In this document: positions 19,377 through 28,729 of the stretch, piece after piece | How the letters are laid out: each line of letters opens with the position of its first letter | How positions within the stretch are numbered: the stretch's first letter is position 1 | DNA from: Actinomyces haliotis | GTDB taxonomy: Bacteria; Actinomycetota; Actinomycetes; Actinomycetales; Actinomycetaceae | Length of the DNA stretch: 64,000 nt | Assembly (NCBI RefSeq): GCF_015355765.1 | Contig: NZ_JACWNA010000002.1 | Coordinates: 124,001 to 188,000, forward strand | Direction of reading: 5' to 3' | Notes under the pieces: generated by a model | Databases searched by the model: none | Seen by the model: only the letters and a program-made list of their open reading frames with translations | Told to the model about the DNA's origin: nothing | Translations under genes and position numbers: made by a program

Positions 19377-20174
19377 GTGAACGACTGCGTCACCCGTGAG
19401 CTCGCGCTCACCGTCCCCGACGACGGCGCCGGCACCCGGCTCACCGCCCTCGTCCACATGCCGCGCGACGTCGCTGCCGGCCGTCGCCGAGCGCCGCTCG
19501 CCGTGTGCTGCCACGGCATGGGGGAGTCGGCACTCCGGGTCGCGCCGTTGGCGCGCCGGCTCGGTGAGGCGGGGGCCGTCGTCGTGAGCCCCTCCTTCCG
19601 AGGCGGTGGCGCGGACGGTGCCGGTCCGACGACGACGATGAGCGTGCTCACGGAGATGGCTGACGTCGGCGCCGTCCTCGACGCCGCCCGTGCGTGGCCC
19701 TTCGTCGACGCCTCGCGCACGGCGCTGTTCGGCCGGAGCCTCGGCGGGCTCGTGGCCGCACTGGCAGCGTCGCGCCGACGCACCGAGATCGCCGCACTGG
19801 CCCTGTGGTACCCGGCCCTGGGGTCGCCGGGGGCCCAGCGCTCGCGGTTCCGGACCCGCCAGGCCGTGCCCGCCTCCTACATGATCGAGGTGGATGGTCG
19901 CCCCGTCCCGCTGGGTGCGCGGTACGCCCTCGACGTGTGGGACCTCGACGTCGACGCGGAGCTGCGGCGTCTGCGCGTCCCCGTGCTCATCGTGCACGGG
20001 GACGCCGACCGAGCCGTCCCGCTCGAGGTCTCCCGTCACGCCCTGCGCGTCCTGCCGGACGCCCGCCTCGAGGTCCTGCCCGGTGCGGGGCACGGCTTCG
20101 GCGGCGAGCACTGGGAGAACGCCGTCGGTGCGACGACGGGCTTCCTGTCCTGGGTCGGGGCGCTCGGGGAGTGA
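19377..20174 (+). CDS. Alpha/beta hydrolase (dienelactone/prolyl-oligopeptidase-like)
   Basis: A 265-residue cytoplasmic alpha/beta hydrolase. The nucleophile elbow is GRSLGG (Ser in FGRSLGGLVAALAAS). The acid is in VLIVHGDADRAVPLE and the catalytic His is in GAGHGFGGEH. The oxyanion region is CCHGMGES. Family members cleave esters, lactones or peptides; the substrate is not apparent. GTG 19377 is set by AGGAGG four bases upstream; the open frame extends further upstream only by chance. It is divergent from the mannosyltransferase and ends at a strong bidirectional hairpin. Confidence 0.85.
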   Translation: MNDCVTRELALTVPDDGAGTRLTALVHMPRDVAAGRRRAPLAVCCHGMGESALRVAPLARRLGEAGAVVVSPSFRGGGADGAGPTTTMSVLTEMADVGAVLDAARAWPFVDASRTALFGRSLGGLVAALAASRRRTEIAALALWYPALGSPGAQRSRFRTRQAVPASYMIEVDGRPVPLGARYALDVWDLDVDAELRRLRVPVLIVHGDADRAVPLEVSRHALRVLPDARLEVLPGAGHGFGGEHWENAVGATTGFLSWVGALGE

Positions 20175-20178
20175 CCTG

Positions 20179-20220
20179 CCTCCGCACGCTCTCGCGACCC
20201 GTGCCGAGAGCGGGCGGAGG
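20179..20220. terminator. Bidirectional hairpin
   Basis: Arms 20179-20194 and 20205-20220 pair over 16 positions with one mismatch. It separates the hydrolase and the convergent unknown gene at 20238. Confidence 0.7.
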
Positions 20221-20237
20221 GGCTCGCTGCGAGGTGC

Positions 20238-20693
20238 TCAGCCGACGAGCATCTGCCAGGCGACGCGCGCGCGGTGCAGGTCGAGCGCCGTGCGCAGGGT
20301 CTCGGTGCGGTCCCCGTACATGATCCCGACGAGCTCGGGCGCGGCGGCGTCGGTCGTCTCCGGGAAGAACCCGTGCGAGCGGACGTCGCCGTCGACGTTG
20401 ACGGTGAGGGCGGTGAGGTGGTCGCGGACGACGTCCTCGGCCTCCTCCCACCACACGCGGTTGAGGTAGGCGGTCGTGTCCTCGCGGTCGTCGAGGTTCC
20501 ACAGTCGGCGGGCGTGGGAGTCGCGGGCGTCGTCGGCCGGTCGCGGTGACGGGTCGAGCTGCTGCTCGACGGTCGGGACGAGGAGCAGGTCCTCGTCGAG
20601 CCGGAGGCTGATGGCCTGGGCGAGGGCTGCGCGGACGCGCGTGGTGAGCTCCTCAGCGATCCATGATCGCGAGGTGGCTGACTGGATGGACAT
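20238..20693 (-). CDS. Hypothetical protein, 151 residues
   Basis: I do not recognise the family. The protein is acidic and soluble-looking, with no signal peptide or membrane segment. It has an N-terminal amphipathic helix (WIAEELTTRVRAALAQAISL), a central acidic Asp-rich part (PRPADDARDSHARRLWNLDDREDT) and a beta-like end (LTVNVDGDVRSHGFFPETT). ATG 20693 is supported by AGGAGA seven bases before it. The region upstream (20694-20911) is AT-richer than its neighbours and must hold its promoter; TACGCT on the minus strand near 20770 is a -10 candidate. Coding bias is normal, so it is probably a real gene. Confidence 0.65.
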   Translation of the reverse strand: MSIQSATSRSWIAEELTTRVRAALAQAISLRLDEDLLLVPTVEQQLDPSPRPADDARDSHARRLWNLDDREDTTAYLNRVWWEEAEDVVRDHLTALTVNVDGDVRSHGFFPETTDAAAPELVGIMYGDRTETLRTALDLHRARVAWQMLVG

Positions 20694-20911
20694 GTTTCAT
20701 TCTCCTGGCTTGGAATGAGTGAGCCCATGCTCTCCTGCGCGAAGGGACTTATCGGATTCAGGAGCGTATCCATTCGATTGCGGTTGAGTCTCGCGGTATC
20801 GGCGCAGGCCGGAGGGTGAATCGCGTCTGTCAAACGTTGTCGCACTGCGATACTGCGGATGAAGGTCGGAGGAGGGGTGAACGTTTCAGGACCGAAAGGC
20901 ATCGAATCGAC

Positions 20912-21582
20912 ATGATGGGGTGCGTGACCGGCACCGATCCCCGCCCAGACGTCGACCCCGCCCTGGCTGGCGGCCTCGACGCTCTCGTCCGCGCCGTCGA
21001 GACCGCTGACGCCGTCCTCGCCGAGCGCGACGCCTTCGTCCTCACGACGAACGTCGACCACCGCTTCCGGGCTGCCGGATGGGACGAGCAGCGGCTCTTC
21101 TCCACCCAGGGCGACTACGGCCTCCTCCAGTGCTCCGTGCCATGCGCCCAGGTCACCTTCGACGCGCGCCGCTACGTCGAGGCGATGGTGGCAGGACAGG
21201 AGGGCACGGACGACGGCCTCCGGGTCCCCGCGGAGACCCTGCCGACCTGCCCGCGCTGCGGCGCCCCGCTCACGACGAACCTGCGCGTCGACGACCGCTT
21301 CGTCCAGGAGAGGACTGGTACGCCGCCGCGGAGCGCTACCGCGACTGGGCCGACACGCACCGGACCGGCAGAGTCCTCCACCTCGGGCTCGGCGTCGGCA
21401 TGAACACCCCCGCCATCATCAAGTACCCGTTCTGGCGCCGGGTCCACGACAACCCAGAGGCGACCTTCGCCAGCGTCGACCCGCAGGCCGTCACGGTCCG
21501 TGAGATCGTCGACCGCTCCGTCGTCCTCCGATCGGGATCCGCGCCCGTCCTCGCTGGCCTGCGAGAGCGCCTCGGATCCTGA
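20912..21582 (+). pseudogene. SirTM-type sirtuin (SIR2 family), decayed
   Basis: The remnant shows sirtuin motifs: FVLTTNVDHRF (the TxNVDxxF core), the zinc-ribbon half CPRCGAPLTTNLR, and GLGVGMNTPAIIKYPFW, which is typical of the macrodomain-associated class M sirtuins. Two lesions are visible. The NAD-binding Rossmann N-terminus (GAGxS segment and following part) is deleted, so VETADAVL runs straight into AERDAFVL. A one-base deletion near 21312, inside FVQ(D)EDWYAAAERYRDWADTH, moves the last 90 residues into another frame. Class M sirtuins ADP-ribosylate a lipoylated GcvH-like partner; no such partner or macrodomain gene is nearby. ATG 20912 or GTG 20924 would be the old start. Confidence 0.75.
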
Positions 21583-21694
21583 CCCGACGGTGCCCCTTCC
21601 GCCCCGGCGGCGGCGGGCTGCCTCCGCCCGGTGCGGTGGGCTCAGAGGCGGGCGCACGGTCGCACGGTCCCGGCGCGGGCACGGGCGGCGTCGG

Positions 21695-22460
21695 TCAGCC
21701 CCGCTCGGGGACGAACCAGGAGCCCACCGCTGCCGAGACGGACAGGACCGAGGCGATCGCCCAGATGAGTCCGTAGCTCCCGGTCGCCGTCGCCGTCACG
21801 CCGCCCAGCCACGCCGAGACGAAGGCCTCCACCTGGTGGCAGAGGAAGGCCGCCCCGAACAGCGTGCCGAGGCTCGCCGCCCCGGAGCGCTCCTCGATGA
21901 TCCCGGAGGTCGGAGGCACCGTTGAGTTCCCGGTGAGGCCCAGCAGGATCGCGAAGCCCACCAGGGTGACCGAGGAGGTCGCCAGGGCGAAGAAGACCGC
22001 CACGATGACGGCGCGCGAGCCGTAGGTCGCCACCAGGACGACGCGCATGGGGAGGTGGCCGCACAGCCAGCCCGCGATGACGGGGATCGCCATGAGAGCC
22101 GGTGCCGCGAGGACGGACAGCGCCGCCGCGAGCCCGAGCGCCGCGAGCAGCGAGGAGCCCGCCGGCCACCATGAGCGCTCCGGTGACGAGCGCCGTCCGG
22201 TCCGAGGTCCGCAGCGCCATCGCCCCGGCGAGGGGCCCCGCGAGTCCCGACGCGAGCTGCGTGACCGCCATGACGAGCCTGATCCGGTCGTAGGACAGGC
22301 CCGTCGCCGTGACGAGCGGCTGGACGAGCATCCCGAAGTTCGAGCGCGTCCCCGCACCGAGGCCGTAGACGAGGCAGGCGGCCATCGTCAGTCCGACGAG
22401 CGTGCCGCGGGGGAGTGGCAGCGGACGCGCGGCGGGTGAGGGAGTAGCGGGGGAGGTCAC
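21695..22460 (-). pseudogene. MFS transporter, frameshifted and shortened
   Basis: From GTG 22460 the frame gives the first MFS helices (TMAACLVYGLGAGTRSNFGMLV, LVMAVTQLASGLAGPLAGAMA, ALVTGALMVAGGLL). Near 22155 the meaningful sequence jumps frame to AALGLAAALSVLAAP and continues with the last helices (WLCGHLPMRVVLVATYG, FLCHQVEAFVSAWLGG, IWAIASVLSVSAAV) to 21695. The joined product would have only about 255 residues, against about 400 in the family. Helices 4-7 seem deleted besides the frameshift. It resembles the monocarboxylate/oxalate-type MFS branch, but the substrate is unknown. Confidence 0.75.
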
Positions 22461-22535
22461 GCCGGAAATGTGGCCGGGACGGCACCGGGCCCGCAGGGAC
22501 GTCCGGGACCCGGAAGCCGCTGGCGTGCGCCCGGC

Positions 22536-22541
22536 TAGGCT
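22536..22541 (+). promoter_or_regulatory. Putative -10 box of the large ABC fusion gene
   Basis: TAGGCT lies 47 bp before the GTG start. AAGAGG at 22578-22583 is the likely ribosome site. Confidence 0.4.
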
Positions 22542-22588
22542 CGAGCCACCCCGCACCACCCGTCCCGTCGTCCCGGAAGAGGCTCCCC

Positions 22589-25500
22589 GTGCTCGAGCTG
22601 CGCGACATCGTCAAGGCCTACCGGACCTCGACCTTCACCCAGACCGCCCTCGACGGCGTCAGCGTCGCCTTCCGCGACAACGAGTTCGTCGCGGTCCTCG
22701 GCCAGTCCGGCTCCGGCAAGACCACCATGCTCAATGTCGTCGGCGGCCTCGACCACGTCGACGACGGCGACCTCGTCATCGATGGCGTCTCCACCAAGGA
22801 CTTCAGGGACCGCGACTGGGACGCCTACCGGAACAACCGCATCGGCTTCGTCTTCCAGTCCTACAACCTCATCCCGCACCAGAGCGTCCTCGCCAACGTC
22901 GAGCTCGCCCTCACCCTCTCCGGCGTCTCGCGTGCCGAGCGACGGCAGCGGGCGCTCTCCGCCCTGGAACAGGTGGGACTCGCCGACCACGTCGGCAAGC
23001 GCCCCAGCCAGCTCTCCGGCGGCCAGATGCAGCGCGTCGCCATCGCCCGCGCCCTCATCAACGACCCCGAGATCCTCCTCGCCGACGAGCCCACCGGCGC
23101 CCTCGACTCCGCGACGAGTGTCCAGGTCATGGACCTCCTGCGCGAGGTCGCCCGCGACCGCCTCGTCATCATGGTCACCCACAACCCCGAGCTCGCCCAC
23201 GAGTACGCGACCCGCATCGTCGAGCTCGCCGACGGCTCCATCGTCTCCGACACCGACCCCTTCGAGCCGGACGCCGCGCTCGAGCGCCGCGCCAAGGCGG
23301 CCCGCCGCACCCGGATGGGGGCGCTCACCGCCCTCGCCCTGTCCTTCAACAACCTCATGACGAAGAAGGGCCGCACGATCATGACCTCCTTCGCGGGGTC
23401 GATCGGCATCATCGGGATCGCGCTCATCCTCGCCCTCGCCAACGGCGTCAACGGCTACATCGCCCGCACCGAGGAGGAGACCCTCTCGAGCTACCCGCTC
23501 CAGATCGAGCGCCTCGGCATGGACTACACCGCGATCCTGTCCCAGGCGGCGGACAGCTCGAGCGCCTCGGACCTCCCCAGCGGCGCGATCGGCGAGCGTC
23601 GCACCCTCAAGGACATGTTCGGCTCGGCGACGACGAACGACCTCGCCCACCTCAAGACCTACCTCGACCACGACGGCGGCGGGATCGACGCCCTCACCAA
23701 CGCCGTCGAGTACCGCTACGACGTCACCCCGCAGCTCTACCTGCCGCGCGACGCGGGCACGACGGGCCTCGGCGGCGCCCCGACCCAGGTCAACCCCGAC
23801 TCCGCCTTCTCCTCCTTCGGGGCCCTGTCACGGCAGAGCCAGATGAGCACCTTCAAGCAGCTCGCCTCGGACACCTCGCTCTACCAGGACCAGTACCGGC
23901 TCCGTTCCGGGCGCTGGCCGAGTGGTGCGAACGAGCTCGTCGTCGTCCTCACGCCGGACGGTCGCGTCACGGACGCCACCGAGTACGCCCTGGGCCTGCG
24001 CGACCACGCCGAGCTCGAGGCGATGATGCAGACCTATGCCTCCGGGCAGGCGTCCGGGTCGCCCCTCGCCTCGAGTGCGTCCACGCCGTCCCCGACCGGG
24101 AGCCCGACGACGACGGCAAGTGCGGCACCGAGCGCGACGGCGTCGGCAGGTGCTACCCCTGCCGCGACGTCGACGGCCGCTCCCGCCGAGCGGACCCTCC
24201 ATGGCAACGACCTCATCGGCCGCACCCTCAAGCTCGTCCCGGCCTACGAGCGCTACCAGCACGACGACGCCCGCGGCGTCTGGGTCGACAAGTCCGACGA
24301 CGCCTCCTTCATGGGGTCCCTCGTCGACTCCGGTGAGGACGTCCGGGTCGTCGGCGTCATCCAGGCCAAGGACAAGCAGGGATCCCTCAACCCCGGCGTC
24401 TACTACACGCCGGCCCTCACGAGCCACCTCATGAAGGTGGCCGACGGCGCCGACATCGTCAAGGACCAGCTCGCCCACCCCGACAAGGACGTCTTCTCCG
24501 GCACCTCCTTCGCCGACCTCGCCGCCGGGAAGGGCGCGGACAGCGTCGACCTCTCCAGCCTCTTCACCATCGACTCGTCCAAGCTCAAGAGCGCCTTCTC
24601 CATCGACCCGAGCAAGATCGACGCCTCCGCCCTCGACCTGTCCGGGCTCGACCTGAGCGGGATCACGAGCGAGCCCCTCGACCTCTCGCGCCTCGACCTC
24701 TCCGCCCTCCAGGACGCCAACCCGCAGATCGACCTCAGCGGCATCGACCTGTCCTCCACGAGCCTGTCCGGCCTCGCCACCCAGTACCCCGAGCTCGCCG
24801 ACGTCGACTACCCGACCCTCATCAGCACCGCCCTCGCCGACGGCGTCATCAAGGACGGCGCCAGCGGCCGCGTCTCGCAGATGATGACGCAGGTCATCGC
24901 CGGCTTCGCCGACTACCAGGCCGAGCACGCCGCGGGCGCGGACGCCTCCGACCCCGCCGACGACCCCGACCTCGCCACCCTCACGGCCGACTACCTCGCC
25001 CAGCCCTCCGTCCAGAGGACGATCTCCGACACCCTCGGCTCCGGCGAGGTCATCGACTCGGCGCGGCTCACCGAGAACCTCACCAAGGCGCTTGGCGACG
25101 ACGCCGCCGTCGCCGACGTCTCCGCCTCCGTGCGCGACCAGCTCGTCACCGCCATCGGCCAGCAGGTCGCCGAGCAGGTCGGCAGCCAGATCACGCAGGC
25201 CCTGGCCGCCTCGGTCCAGGCGGCCATGAGCCAGGCGATGACGCAGATGATGACGGCCGTCCAGCAGCAGATCCAGACGCAGGTCCAGGCGGCCATGACC
25301 CGCGTGACCGAGCAGATCCCCGCCGCGATGACGGTCGACCAGTCGGCCTTCAAGGACGCCTTCACGCTCGACATGACGCCGACCGAGCTCGCCGAGCTCA
25401 TGAGCACGCTCGTCACGACCGACACGCCCACCTACGACACGAACCTCTCCGACCTCGGCTGGGCGGACCCCGCGAACCCCTCCGGCGTCGACATCTACCC

Positions 25501-26050
25501 CAAGGACTTCGAGTCCAAGGACGAGGTCAAGACACTCCTCGCCGACTACAGCTCCGACCAGACGGCCGAGGGGCACAAGGACCGCGCTATCACCTACACC
25601 GACGTCGTCAGCACCCTCATGAGCTCGGTGACCCGGATCGTCAACATCATCAGCTGGATGCTCATCGCCTTCGTCGCGATCTCGCTGGTCGTCTCCAGCA
25701 TCATGATCGCGATCATCACCTACATCTCCGTGCTCGAGAGGAAGAAGGAGATCGGTATCCTGCGCGCCATCGGCGCCTCGAAGCCGGACGTGCGCCACGT
25801 CTTCAACGCTGAGACCGTCATCGAGGGGCTCCTCGCCGGCCTCCTCGGCGTCGGCATCACGCTCCTGCTGTGCCTGCCCGTCAACGCGATCGTCAACGAC
25901 CGCTTCGGCGTCTACCCGATCGCGCAGCTCCCGTGGACGGCCGGCGTCGTGCTCATCCTCATCTCCGTGGCCCTCACCGTGCTGGCCGGGCTCATCCCGT
26001 CGGGCAAGGCCGCGCGAGAGGACCCGGTCGAGGCGCTGCGCAGCGAGTGA
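22589..26050 (+). CDS. MacB-like ABC transporter: ATPase fused to a permease with a very large extracellular domain
   Basis: A 1153-residue fusion. Residues 1-225 are the ABC ATPase (Walker [10 protein letters not shown] at 39-47, signature LSGGQMQR and Walker [12 protein letters not shown] near 140-168). One helix follows at about 264-292. An extracellular region of about 700 residues lies before three C-terminal helices at about 1017-1047, 1084-1103 and 1114-1135, where the FtsX/MacB motif [14 protein letters not shown] is found. The extracellular part has a Ser/Thr/Pro/Ala linker (about 494-535), a run of LDLS-type pseudo-pentapeptides (about 650-727) and a Gln-rich coiled coil (about 856-913). 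Such type VII ABC systems do mechanical work across the envelope rather than simple transport. No partner gene is adjacent, so it may act alone. Confidence 0.88.
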   Translation: MLELRDIVKAYRTSTFTQTALDGVSVAFRDNEFVAVLGQSGSGKTTMLNVVGGLDHVDDGDLVIDGVSTKDFRDRDWDAYRNNRIGFVFQSYNLIPHQSVLANVELALTLSGVSRAERRQRALSALEQVGLADHVGKRPSQLSGGQMQRVAIARALINDPEILLADEPTGALDSATSVQVMDLLREVARDRLVIMVTHNPELAHEYATRIVELADGSIVSDTDPFEPDAALERRAKAARRTRMGALTALALSFNNLMTKKGRTIMTSFAGSIGIIGIALILALANGVNGYIARTEEETLSSYPLQIERLGMDYTAILSQAADSSSASDLPSGAIGERRTLKDMFGSATTNDLAHLKTYLDHDGGGIDALTNAVEYRYDVTPQLYLPRDAGTTGLGGAPTQVNPDSAFSSFGALSRQSQMSTFKQLASDTSLYQDQYRLRSGRWPSGANELVVVLTPDGRVTDATEYALGLRDHAELEAMMQTYASGQASGSPLASSASTPSPTGSPTTTASAAPSATASAGATPAATSTAAPAERTLHGNDLIGRTLKLVPAYERYQHDDARGVWVDKSDDASFMGSLVDSGEDVRVVGVIQAKDKQGSLNPGVYYTPALTSHLMKVADGADIVKDQLAHPDKDVFSGTSFADLAAGKGADSVDLSSLFTIDSSKLKSAFSIDPSKIDASALDLSGLDLSGITSEPLDLSRLDLSALQDANPQIDLSGIDLSSTSLSGLATQYPELADVDYPTLISTALADGVIKDGASGRVSQMMTQVIAGFADYQAEHAAGADASDPADDPDLATLTADYLAQPSVQRTISDTLGSGEVIDSARLTENLTKALGDDAAVADVSASVRDQLVTAIGQQVAEQVGSQITQALAASVQAAMSQAMTQMMTAVQQQIQTQVQAAMTRVTEQIPAAMTVDQSAFKDAFTLDMTPTELAELMSTLVTTDTPTYDTNLSDLGWADPANPSGVDIYPKDFESKDEVKTLLADYSSDQTAEGHKDRAITYTDVVSTLMSSVTRIVNIISWMLIAFVAISLVVSSIMIAIITYISVLERKKEIGILRAIGASKPDVRHVFNAETVIEGLLAGLLGVGITLLLCLPVNAIVNDRFGVYPIAQLPWTAGVVLILISVALTVLAGLIPSGKAAREDPVEALRSE

Positions 26051-26137
26051 GCCGCCCTGTCGTCGCGCCTGCGCAGGGCTCGGTCATCGGACGAATCCGC
26101 AGGTCGGAAGGCCTGTCGGGGCGGCGCGCAGGGCGGC

Positions 26138-26143
26138 TAAAAT
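26138..26143 (+). promoter_or_regulatory. -10 box of the DJ-1 gene
   Basis: TAAAAT in an otherwise very GC-rich spacer, 58 bp before the start. No good -35 hexamer is visible. Confidence 0.5.
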
Positions 26144-26201
26144 CGGTCGCGACGACCCCGACGCGTCGGCCGAGTCCCGGCGCCGACCCACAGGAGGAAG
26201 C

Positions 26202-26783
26202 GTGGCGGACTTCAAGGCGGCAACGACCAAGAAGGTGGCGATCCTCGTCGCCCCCGGCCTCGAGGAGATCGAGGCCCTCGCTCCCCTCGACGTCCTGTGG
26301 CGCGCCGGCGTGCCCACGGACCTCGTCTCGATTACGCGCAGCCGTGAGGTGACCTCGTCCCACAACGTCGTCGTCACCTGCAACCGGACCCTCGACGAGG
26401 CGAGCCTCGAGGACTACGACATGCTCGTCCTGCCCGGCGGCATCCCGGGCATGCCCAACCTCAAGGGCGACTCCCGCGTCATCGACGCCGTCTCCGCCCG
26501 TGTCAAGGCGGACCGGCCCGTCGCCGCCATCTGCGCCTCGCCGTCCATCCTCGCTGGCGCCGGCCTCATCACCGGACGCCGTGCCACGGCGAACCCCGGC
26601 TTCGTCAACGTCCTGGAGGAGAACGACGTCGAGGTGAGCGAGGACGCCGTCGTCGTCGACGGGAACCTCATCACGAGCCGCGGCATGGCCACGGCCACCG
26701 ACTTCGGCCTCGAGATCGTCCGCCACTACCTCGGCGACGAGGCCGTCGAGGAGGTCAAGAAGAAGATCGTCTATCAGGGCTGA
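26202..26783 (+). CDS. DJ-1/PfpI family protein (YajL/ThiJ-like)
   Basis: A 193-residue protein of the DJ-1 clan. The nucleophile elbow is VAAICASPSILAGAGLI with the reactive Cys, the early acid is in GLEEIEALAPLDVL, and the closing ITSRGMATATDFGLEIV is typical of DJ-1/YajL. Members act as chaperones or glyoxalase/deglycase-like enzymes in oxidative and carbonyl stress; which applies here is unknown. GTG 26202 is fixed by AGGAGGAAGC just upstream. The gene is single and ends at a perfect hairpin. Confidence 0.9.
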   Translation: MADFKAATTKKVAILVAPGLEEIEALAPLDVLWRAGVPTDLVSITRSREVTSSHNVVVTCNRTLDEASLEDYDMLVLPGGIPGMPNLKGDSRVIDAVSARVKADRPVAAICASPSILAGAGLITGRRATANPGFVNVLEENDVEVSEDAVVVDGNLITSRGMATATDFGLEIVRHYLGDEAVEEVKKKIVYQG

Positions 26784-26825
26784 GCCCCGGTCGGGCGGGA
26801 GCGCCCGACTGACCGCCCGAGCACG

Positions 26826-26867
26826 CGACGGCGCCGCGGTCCCCGTGACAGGGGCGCGGCGCCGTCG
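26826..26867 (+). terminator. Perfect hairpin after the DJ-1 gene
   Basis: Arms 26826-26838 and 26855-26867 match over 13 bp, and an inner CCCC/GGGG stem extends the helix. A partly T-rich tail (CGTTCTCGCCCC) follows. Confidence 0.75.
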
Positions 26868-26886
26868 TCGTTCTCGCCCCATCCGT

Positions 26887-26963
26887 GGTCGACCCTCTGC
26901 TCACCGCTCGACCGTCTGATTCCTGGAAATCAGGCGGTCGACGGGTGCGTTGACGGTCGACCG
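26887..26963. repeat. Dispersed palindromic repeat, copy 1
   Basis: An imperfect inverted repeat (arms 26902-26920 and 26929-26947, three mismatches) is flanked by GGTCGACC on both sides. A second copy of the same element is at 63872-63953. This copy lies between the DJ-1 terminator and the 3' end of the aldo/keto reductase gene. Confidence 0.75.
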
Positions 26964-26978
26964 GTGGGGATCAGGGAC

Positions 26979-27893
26979 TCAGAAGGTGATGGTGTCCGGG
27001 TCCGGGTGGTCGCCCTCGATCTCGATGGCGTCGAGCGTCGCCATCTGCGCCGCGTCGAGCTCGAAGTCGAAGAGCTCCGCGTTGGAGGCGATCCGCTCGG
27101 GGGTCACCGACTTGGGCAGCACGACGATGTCCTTCTGGAGGAGCCAGCGCAGCGCGACCTGGGCGGGTGTCTTCCCGAGGGAGTCGGCGACCTGGCCGAG
27201 GACCTCGTTGTCGAGTACCTTGCCGGAGCCGAGCGGGCTCCAGGCCTCGACGACGAGACCGTTGGCGGCCGCGTAGTCGGCGGCGGCCTTCTGGGCGAAG
27301 CCGAGGTGGTACTCGATCTGGTTGACCATGGGCGGGACGTCCCCGTCCTCGATGAGCGCCTGGAGGTGGTGCTCGAGGAAGTTGGAGACGCCGATGGCGC
27401 GGGCCTTGCCGGCGCGGTAGACCTCCTCGAGGGCGGACCACAGGATCGCGTTGATCTCGCGCCAGTTGTCGTAACCCTTGGCGTTGGCCGGCCAGTGGAT
27501 GAGGTAGAGGTCGACGTAGTCGAGGCCGAGCTGGGCGAGGGAGGTCTCGAAGGCGGCGACGGCGGCCTCCTTGAGGCCGGGGAGGTCCTCGGTGGAGGTC
27601 TCGGCGTCCTCGATGACGGCGCCGAGGAAGTCCTCCTTCCAGAGCTTCGTCGTGATGAAGAGGTCCTTGCGCGTGAGGCCGTTCTCCTCGAGGGCCTCGG
27701 CGATGCCCTTGCCGACGGCCTCCTCGTTGCCGTAGGCGGCGGCGGTGTCGATGTGGCGGTAGCCGTCGCGGATGGCGGCCTTGACGCCCTCGGTGGCCTG
27801 GGAGGCGTCGGTGATCTGCCAGGTGCCGTAGCCGACGCCGGGGATCTCGTTGCCGTTGGAGAGTCGGACGGTGTCAGCGATGGAGGTGATCAT
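26979..27893 (-). CDS. Aldo/keto reductase (2,5-diketo-D-gluconate reductase-like)
   Basis: A 304-residue AKR5-type reductase. Catalytic features are DGYRHIDTAAAYGNEEAVGKG (Asp and Tyr), FITTKLW (Lys), YVDLYLIHWP (His), and the terminal cofactor loop VVLPKSVTPERIASNAELFDFEL. It reduces small aldehydes or ketones with NADPH; methylglyoxal or keto-sugars are typical for relatives. ATG 27893 is preceded by GGAAGGA, and TATAAT on the minus strand (27920-27925) gives a near-perfect -10 box. It follows glutathione peroxidase in the same direction with an 88-bp gap, and has its own promoter. Confidence 0.92.
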   Translation of the reverse strand: MITSIADTVRLSNGNEIPGVGYGTWQITDASQATEGVKAAIRDGYRHIDTAAAYGNEEAVGKGIAEALEENGLTRKDLFITTKLWKEDFLGAVIEDAETSTEDLPGLKEAAVAAFETSLAQLGLDYVDLYLIHWPANAKGYDNWREINAILWSALEEVYRAGKARAIGVSNFLEHHLQALIEDGDVPPMVNQIEYHLGFAQKAAADYAAANGLVVEAWSPLGSGKVLDNEVLGQVADSLGKTPAQVALRWLLQKDIVVLPKSVTPERIASNAELFDFELDAAQMATLDAIEIEGDHPDPDTITF

Positions 27894-27919
27894 GAATAAG
27901 AATCCTTCCGTTCGCCTTC

Positions 27920-27925
27920 ATTATA
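27920..27925 (-). promoter_or_regulatory. TATAAT -10 box of the aldo/keto reductase gene
   Basis: Reads TATAAT on the minus strand, 26 bp before the start codon. It is the most canonical -10 seen in the window; the -35 is poor. Confidence 0.6.
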
Positions 27926-27981
27926 GGTGTATCTGGTCCGCTCGGCCCGCTGAGCGTGTTCGCGCTCGGCGCGACGTGCGT

Positions 27982-28527
27982 TCAGAGCGCGGCGACGACC
28001 GCCCGCTCCACGTCCTCCATGGGAACGGTCGGCTCGAAGCGGGCGACGACCTGCCCGTCGCGGCCGATGAGGAACTTCGTGAAGTTCCACTTGATGTCCG
28101 GCTTGCTCGCGTAGGCGCGGTCCGACGCCAGCATCATCGCCTTCATCGCGAGAGCCTTGCGCCCTTTGCCGAAGCCCTCGAAGCCACGGGACTCCTTGAG
28201 CCACGTGTACAGCGGGGACTCGTCCTCGCCGTTGACCTCGATCTTCGAGAACTGGGGGAAGTCCGTGCCGTAGGTGAGGGTGCAGAACTCGTGGATGTCC
28301 TCGTCGGAGCCCGGAGTCTGCCCGTGAAACTGGTTGCAGGGGAAGTCGAGGACCTCGAGGCCCGCGTCGCGGTGCTCGGTGTAGATCCGCTCGAGGTCCT
28401 CGTACTGAGGGGTGAAGCCACAGCCGGTGGCCGTGTTGACGACGAGGAGGACCTTGCCGGCGTACTGGGAGAGCTCGACGTCGGCGCCGTCCTGGCCGGT
28501 CACCGTGAAGCTGGAGATCGATGTCAT
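27982..28527 (-). CDS. Glutathione peroxidase family (thiol peroxidase)
   Basis: A 181-residue protein of the GPx/BtuE family with the catalytic tetrad in view: Cys in NTATGCGFTPQY, Gln in FPCNQFHGQTPG, and Trp and Asn in WNFTKFLI. It is a Cys and not a selenocysteine enzyme. Such enzymes usually take electrons from thioredoxin to reduce peroxides. ATG 28527 has no ribosome site; CACCCT 7 nt upstream suits a leaderless start. The open frame upstream is chance. It lies beside the DJ-1 protein and an aldo/keto reductase, a loose stress-protection group. Confidence 0.93.
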   Translation of the reverse strand: MTSISSFTVTGQDGADVELSQYAGKVLLVVNTATGCGFTPQYEDLERIYTEHRDAGLEVLDFPCNQFHGQTPGSDEDIHEFCTLTYGTDFPQFSKIEVNGEDESPLYTWLKESRGFEGFGKGRKALAMKAMMLASDRAYASKPDIKWNFTKFLIGRDGQVVARFEPTVPMEDVERAVVAAL

Positions 28528-28729
28528 GGGAGCCAGGGTGCCGGGCGAAGGTGACCGCAACGGCCTCCGGGGCGGAGACGGGCCTGCATCGTGCGGGGGT
28601 GAGTTGGGCGCAGGGCGTCGGGGCCCGATGAGAACCGGCGCGGTCCGAACCCGCAAACGGGTCCGGACGGCGCCGGGGGTGGGCGTGGGGTCATGCCCCG
28701 GGGGTACCGTGAACGGGCGGCTCGTCCGC

